Below are positions 60,115 to 64,000 of a stretch of DNA of 64,000 bases, one piece after another. Position 1 is the stretch's first letter. Every line of letters begins with the position of its first letter. Made by a program: the position numbers and the translations under genes. This DNA is from Pomacea canaliculata (taxonomy: Eukaryota; Mollusca; Gastropoda; Architaenioglossa; Ampullariidae): the NCBI RefSeq assembly GCF_003073045.1, contig NC_037590.1:42696296-42760295 (forward strand), written 5' to 3'. The notes beneath the pieces are model-generated. The model worked only from the letters and a program-made list of their open reading frames with translations, did not search any database and was not told where the DNA came from.

Positions 60115-63100
60115 CTTTAATAACACAATCACCAAACAGTACTGTCAGAGTGAGTAAAACCTTCCTTACAGCCATCTACAAGGGTACGTGCTTGAGACAA
60201 AGACTGCATATTAAAGAAGTGAAGCCAATCAAACAAGAATCATATTTGGTTTATGTTAACTATGGCAATATGAACCCTTGTGTTAGAGTACCAAGCCCTT
60301 CTCAAGCAATAATAGAAACACAAGCGTTAACACATTTAGAACAACTCACATTTGAAGACACTTTTGAAAGAGAGGATTGAGGATGTTAGAGCGCAACTGG
60401 TTGGACACGTGCACAGGATTGTTGCGTGCCATAACATGGGCAGCCTCCATGGCCAAGTCATAAAGCACAAATGGGCTGACAACTGCGTTCACTGCTCCTG
60501 CACAGAACTGCTGAAGGTACGCTGAGCCTGTGGCCAGCATTAGAAGGAATCAGAACTCATAACTGTCAGTTAGACGACTTAATTACTAGCTAGCACACAC
60601 ACATACAATTCTATTTGAATCAATTTTTTTAAATAATTGTGTTATTATAGGTGCAGTTCTAAATTGAATCACTTCGTCCTGAATGAACATTCCACAAATA
60701 ATTCTCTCCCTTACATTTTATCTTCATTTACCCACTCATCCACTTTCAGCATACCATGACTTCTAAAAACTATGCCTCTTGGGAAAAAACCCAACCAAAA
60801 CTAGTAAGCTGACTGACCATCTTGACCATTCTGCTGGGCATCCAAGCCACACACGATATTTGCAGATGATGCACACATAGCTGCATAAACAAAAGTCACA
60901 GCTCTAAACTCCAGAAAGGCACTCACCTAATTTGATAGCAATTCCAAGCAACCATTTTACATCCTCTCCATATGGAGGATTGCGTGCATACTTTGTTTGA
61001 GGGCGATCATCGTGCACGCGACGAGCAAGTGTTTCCATGGCTAGCATCCCTACTCTGAAGGCTGCTGTCAGGTACTTGAGCTGGCCAGGTGTGTTGGCTG
61101 TTGAAGGTTGCATGGATATGTTCAACACAGGCACTTGACCTACTCAAAAAAAAAGCAAGAATTGTGTAACCCAGGTCTGCTTCTCATCTTCCATCAGAAT
61201 ATATCTGAAGATTCTACCACACCACATCTATTAAGAAGAATTCTTAAAATCACTTCTGTCTTAAAAGTGGATCACCATGTCTATGGCATGGCATGTGGAA
61301 CACCTAAAGAATGATTGCTAATCAGATGTAAGGTTGTCTAAAAAAAAGAAAAATCTAGCAATAATGCAAAACACAATACAAAAATGCATTGCATGCTATG
61401 GCTGGGGAAAAAAATGCCACAGAATACTAGATCTGGCCTTGGTGTCAGTGACATCTCTGGACTTGGCATTGTGTGTTTCTGGGTATGGTATTATGCATTT
61501 CTGGGTATGGTATCATGTGTCTCACAAGAATGCATCAACAAGTATTTTTGTTAAATGTGAATCTAGGAGTAAGCTAGCTCACCAGAATTAGCAGGACTAT
61601 TCCCAGGGTTGGAACCGTTGTCCATAGAGTGAATGGCATGGATGTGAGCCACAGTTGGGGCTGCAGGTGTTGCCAGGGAGTGGGAGCTGACTTGGCAAGA
61701 AGGGGAGTAGACTTGCACAGCAGCCGGTACTGTTGAGGCCACCTGCCGCAGGTGTGGAGGGGCAGCAGATGTGTGGTACAGCTGGCCTCCAGGCCCGGCA
61801 GCAAGGCCCTGCATGGGAGAGGCTGCAAAGGTGGCCTGGGTGGGGTAGGGGGCATATGAAGTGACGTAGGCTGCATGAAGACCATGTGAGTGAAGAGGCA
61901 AGTGATGCTGTGAGTAAGAATGCTGGTGAAATGTCCCTGGAGCCACCTGGCCACAGGACAGTGGGACAAAAAAAGACATGACAAGCTAATGAAAACGCTG
62001 TACACCAGGTCACTAAGCACTTATATTATTGAGGTAAAAAACATTTAGCTCACCATAGAGAGACAAGAATAATCCAGTAAATCTTATGCCTTATCCTTCC
62101 TGCCTTATGGTTAATGCTAAAGACTAACACTGAGCTGATAAAAGATGACAAAACAATGAGGACTAGGTCAGGACATTAACTTCACCCTTTTAACTACGTC
62201 TTGTACATTATATGGAGATCAGATTATGTACAGCATCTTTTTACATTATGTGTATCAGATTGTGTGCATCATTTTCACACTTGAAACTTCTCTTGATGCT
62301 GGCTCTGTAAGACAACCACTAAGAGCACAATGTTGTGGATGCATTTTGTATTCTACCTCTACTTTATGCTGTATAAAATATAATTTGTATCTTTTGCATG
62401 GGATAAATACAGTATGAGAGCATTCCTACAGAAAAGTTGACATTCTCTTTTTCTTTTGTCGATCATCAGCCCATCAAAATTATTTGTCACCTAAAAATCA
62501 AGCAGGAATAATTACCACATACACAATCACCTTGTCTGAGGAGCTACTACTGACCTGCTGCACATAGTTGTAAGCTGCTGGCGGTAAGTATGCAGATGGC
62601 TGCAACTGTGCTGGGGGCCCCCCCTGGGGTGGAAGAGCATGAGTGTAAGGCAGAACAACAGCTTGTGCCACAGGGCCTGAGGTAAGGAGCTGAGGACTGG
62701 ATGTCACCTGGGCCTGACTGACCATGCCCGCTGCTGCCACAGCCACAGCTGCTGCCTGTGTGTAGTGCACAGTGCCAATGGACACAGGACTAGAGCGCTC
62801 CACTATTGGCAAACTGCTGGACTGCATTGTATATAAAAACATTCGAATGAAGTGTGTAGCTGTCTTAGTGTTAATACTAAGTAATATTTTACAACACAAG
62901 AAGTCTAAATCAAGACAATGACTCATGGTCTATTCTGTTGAAAGTTACCCAGTAATAAGGGTTTAAAGGGTTAGATAATTTATGCTTCTATTCTCTGGTA
63001 AGTTATCTAGTAATAAGGGGAAGACAACTTAAAGGTTCATTCCTCTTTCACTATATTTTATCCTCAGTTTTTATGATTATTAATCTTAACAACAAGATGT

Positions 63101-63503
63101 AAGGTTTGTGATCTGGTTTACCATGAATCTATTTGAGCACAAAAGTGGTTGAATAAACAAACTACCAAAAGAATGAAAATATCTGCATGTCACCATGACA
63201 ATAGCATAAACTACATTCTTCTACCTGAGTGACAGTTGCAGAAGTAGCCACACCCATGACAGGTGAGTTATCCAAATCATGCCTCTGTGTGACAGAACCT
63301 GGCTGAGCTCTGTTTGAACCTTGTGCATCCAACAGAGCAGTTGTTGGACTTGTCTCCTCCGACATCTCATACCAATGGCGGGCCACTTCAAACAACACCT
63401 CCGGAAACACTCCACCACCTGCTGCTGCCTGCTCTACTGCAAGGCATGCTCTCTCAAGCATGTCCCAGCTCTGTTCCCGGCATTGATACAGGGCTCGTTG
63501 TAC
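59898..63503 (-). CDS. ZSWIM8: ZSWIM8, C-terminal part (last six coding exons; 5' part outside window)
   Basis: Exons in transcript order are 63503-63225, 62821-62555, 61946-61583, 61139-60927, 60527-60350 and 60114-59898. They give 505 residues with consistent phases and GT-AG introns. Known role: ZSWIM8 (Drosophila Dora) is the substrate receptor of a cullin-RING E3 ligase that ubiquitinates Argonaute during target-directed microRNA degradation. Recognised from the conserved C-terminal block: VHDDRPQTKYARNPPYGEDV, KWLLGIAIKLG, QQFCAGAVNAVVSPFVL, LRSNILNPLFQKCLQ, and a near-terminal VQFNELLQSLRRSK then KDLWQRI. Before it lies an A/P/Q/S-rich, probably disordered linker (exons 2-3 here). The SWIM zinc finger and BC/cullin boxes are N-terminal and outside the window. 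Paralogues ZSWIM4/5/6 lack this exact C-terminal block as I recall it. The exon upstream of 63503 is not in the window or was not recognised. Confidence 0.9.
60115..60349 (-). other. ZSWIM8 intron
   Basis: A 235-bp intron between exons E and F. No other feature. Confidence 0.85.
60350..60527 (-). CDS. ZSWIM8: ZSWIM8 exon E
   Basis: Encodes GSAYLQQFCAGAVNAVVSPF onward to FQKCLQ, ending after AT of a methionine codon. Acceptor ctaatgctggccacag, donor caaat|gtgagt, phase 2. Confidence 0.9.
60528..60926 (-). other. ZSWIM8 intron
   Basis: A 399-bp AT-rich intron between exons D and E. No other feature. Confidence 0.85.
60927..61139 (-). CDS. ZSWIM8: ZSWIM8 exon D (conserved C-terminal domain)
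   Basis: Encodes 70 full residues including FRVGMLAMETLARRV and the invariant DDRPQTKYARNPPYGEDVKW. Acceptor tttttgagtag. A second in-frame AG (gtcaag) lies six bases downstream and would remove two residues. Donor aattag|gtgagt, phase 1. Confidence 0.9.
61140..61582 (-). other. ZSWIM8 intron
   Basis: A 443-bp intron between exons C and D. It contains a short imperfect duplication of tttctgggtatggtat at about 61478-61515. Confidence 0.85.
61583..61946 (-). CDS. ZSWIM8: ZSWIM8 exon C (His/Ser/Ala-rich linker)
   Basis: Encodes 121 residues plus one base, rich in H, S, A and P (FHQHSYSQHHLPLHSHGLHA). Strong acceptor with a long pyrimidine tract, ending tgtcctgtggccag. Donor attctg|gtgagc, phase 1. 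Confidence 0.85.
61947..62554 (-). other. ZSWIM8 intron
   Basis: A 608-bp AT-rich intron between exons B and C. No other feature. Confidence 0.85.
62555..62821 (-). CDS. ZSWIM8: ZSWIM8 exon B (Ala/Pro/Gln-rich linker)
   Basis: Encodes 89 residues of low-complexity linker, with TQAAAVAVAAAGMVSQAQ and PPQGGPPAQLQPSAYLPP. Acceptor tatatacaatgcag, donor cagcag|gtcagt, phase 0 both sides. Likely disordered. Confidence 0.8.
62822..63224 (-). other. ZSWIM8 intron
   Basis: A 403-bp intron between exons A and B. A duplicated ggttatctagtaataagg-like phrase occurs at about 62945-63018. Confidence 0.85.
63225..63503 (-). CDS. ZSWIM8: ZSWIM8 exon A
   Basis: Encodes 93 residues starting VQRALYQCREQSWDMLERAC, helical, then FPEVLFEVARHWYEMSEET and an S/T-rich end. 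Acceptor ttgtataacag is weak in pyrimidines. Donor actcag|gtagaa, phase 0. Confidence 0.8.
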
Positions 63504-64000
63504 CTGTTATACAAGAATGTGCATATAAGGACATCTTTTTTAAGACTGATCATAACAGATAGTAGCTTATATTATCTCTCTGACCATCAAAAGCTGCCTG
63601 ACATTAAGCTCACACAACTGATGTACAGGACACTCCACTTTTCAGGTAAGCAGCACCCATCAGACAGCTATAATGGCAACAGCCAATACATCCAGTCTTT
63701 GTAACCTAGAATAGCCTAACTAACCAATGGGGAGGTCAGAAGGCAGTCAATATTGTTCTCTGGGAAAGCCTGAAGAAAAAGAATTACAATAAAAATTTCA
63801 TCTTCTCTTTGATCTTATCAGAAGGAGGGAAGCAACAGAATGTACTTGATTATCACATCCTGGAATGTTGCACATCTGTGATCAATCCCAAAAGTGTTCG
63901 AGAAGTGAATGGAAAGGTCTCTCAAACTTTCAAAGGAGAAACCTCATGCTGATTGGCCCTGAGTGGCAAGAAGAACTGGGCTTGATTCTGCTGAGTCACA
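63504..64000 (-). other. Upstream ZSWIM8 intron (partial)
   Basis: No exon recognised. It probably belongs to the intron before exon A and continues beyond the window. Confidence 0.6.

Overview
This is a eukaryotic (animal) window. Evidence: split genes with GT-AG introns, tRNA-derived SINE relics, a decayed APE-type LINE, many microsatellites and minisatellites, and three animal gene families. The repeat style (CA/TG-rich microsatellites, SINEs carrying a 'gaggaaacc...gagtacc' type core, endonuclease-reverse transcriptase LINE fragments) suggests a lophotrochozoan, most likely a gastropod mollusc. That assignment is inference, not proof.

Layout. 1-20.5 kb is gene-poor, fairly CpG-rich DNA: a dead LINE (1.18-2.69 kb), several SINE relics, tandem repeats and a few GC-rich islands that look like conserved regulatory DNA, notably 18.68-18.99 kb with six ATTGAT/ATCAAT words. 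20.6-25.9 kb, minus strand, holds a full-length intron-free copy of CFAP44 (WDR52), a ciliary/flagellar axoneme protein, broken by only two single-base frame changes. 26-36 kb is again gene-poor, with island-like GC-rich segments, FOX-site minisatellites and SINEs. From about 36.1 kb the DNA becomes clearly AT-rich. 37.67-41.97 kb, plus strand, is a complete five-coding-exon longin R-SNARE gene (VAMP7-like, 234 aa). 42-48.5 kb has no coding signal and ends with a good plus-strand poly(A) signal. 48.5-59.9 kb has no recognisable gene. 59.9-63.5 kb, minus strand, holds the last six coding exons (505 aa) of ZSWIM8, whose 5' part lies beyond the right edge.

The three genes have no obvious joint pathway. 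CFAP44 acts in the axonemal dynein tether, VAMP7 in late endosome/lysosome fusion, and ZSWIM8 as the cullin-RING receptor for target-directed microRNA degradation. VAMP7 and ZSWIM8 are convergent.

Most notable: the intronless, nearly intact CFAP44 copy (a young retrocopy, an intron-free functional gene with assembly indels, or a fresh pseudogene); the ATTGAT cluster; four perfect 10-bp GTCACGTGAC E-boxes; and the possible tail-to-tail overlap of very long VAMP7 and ZSWIM8 3' UTRs. No prokaryotic-style system, CRISPR array, rRNA or convincing functional tRNA gene was seen.
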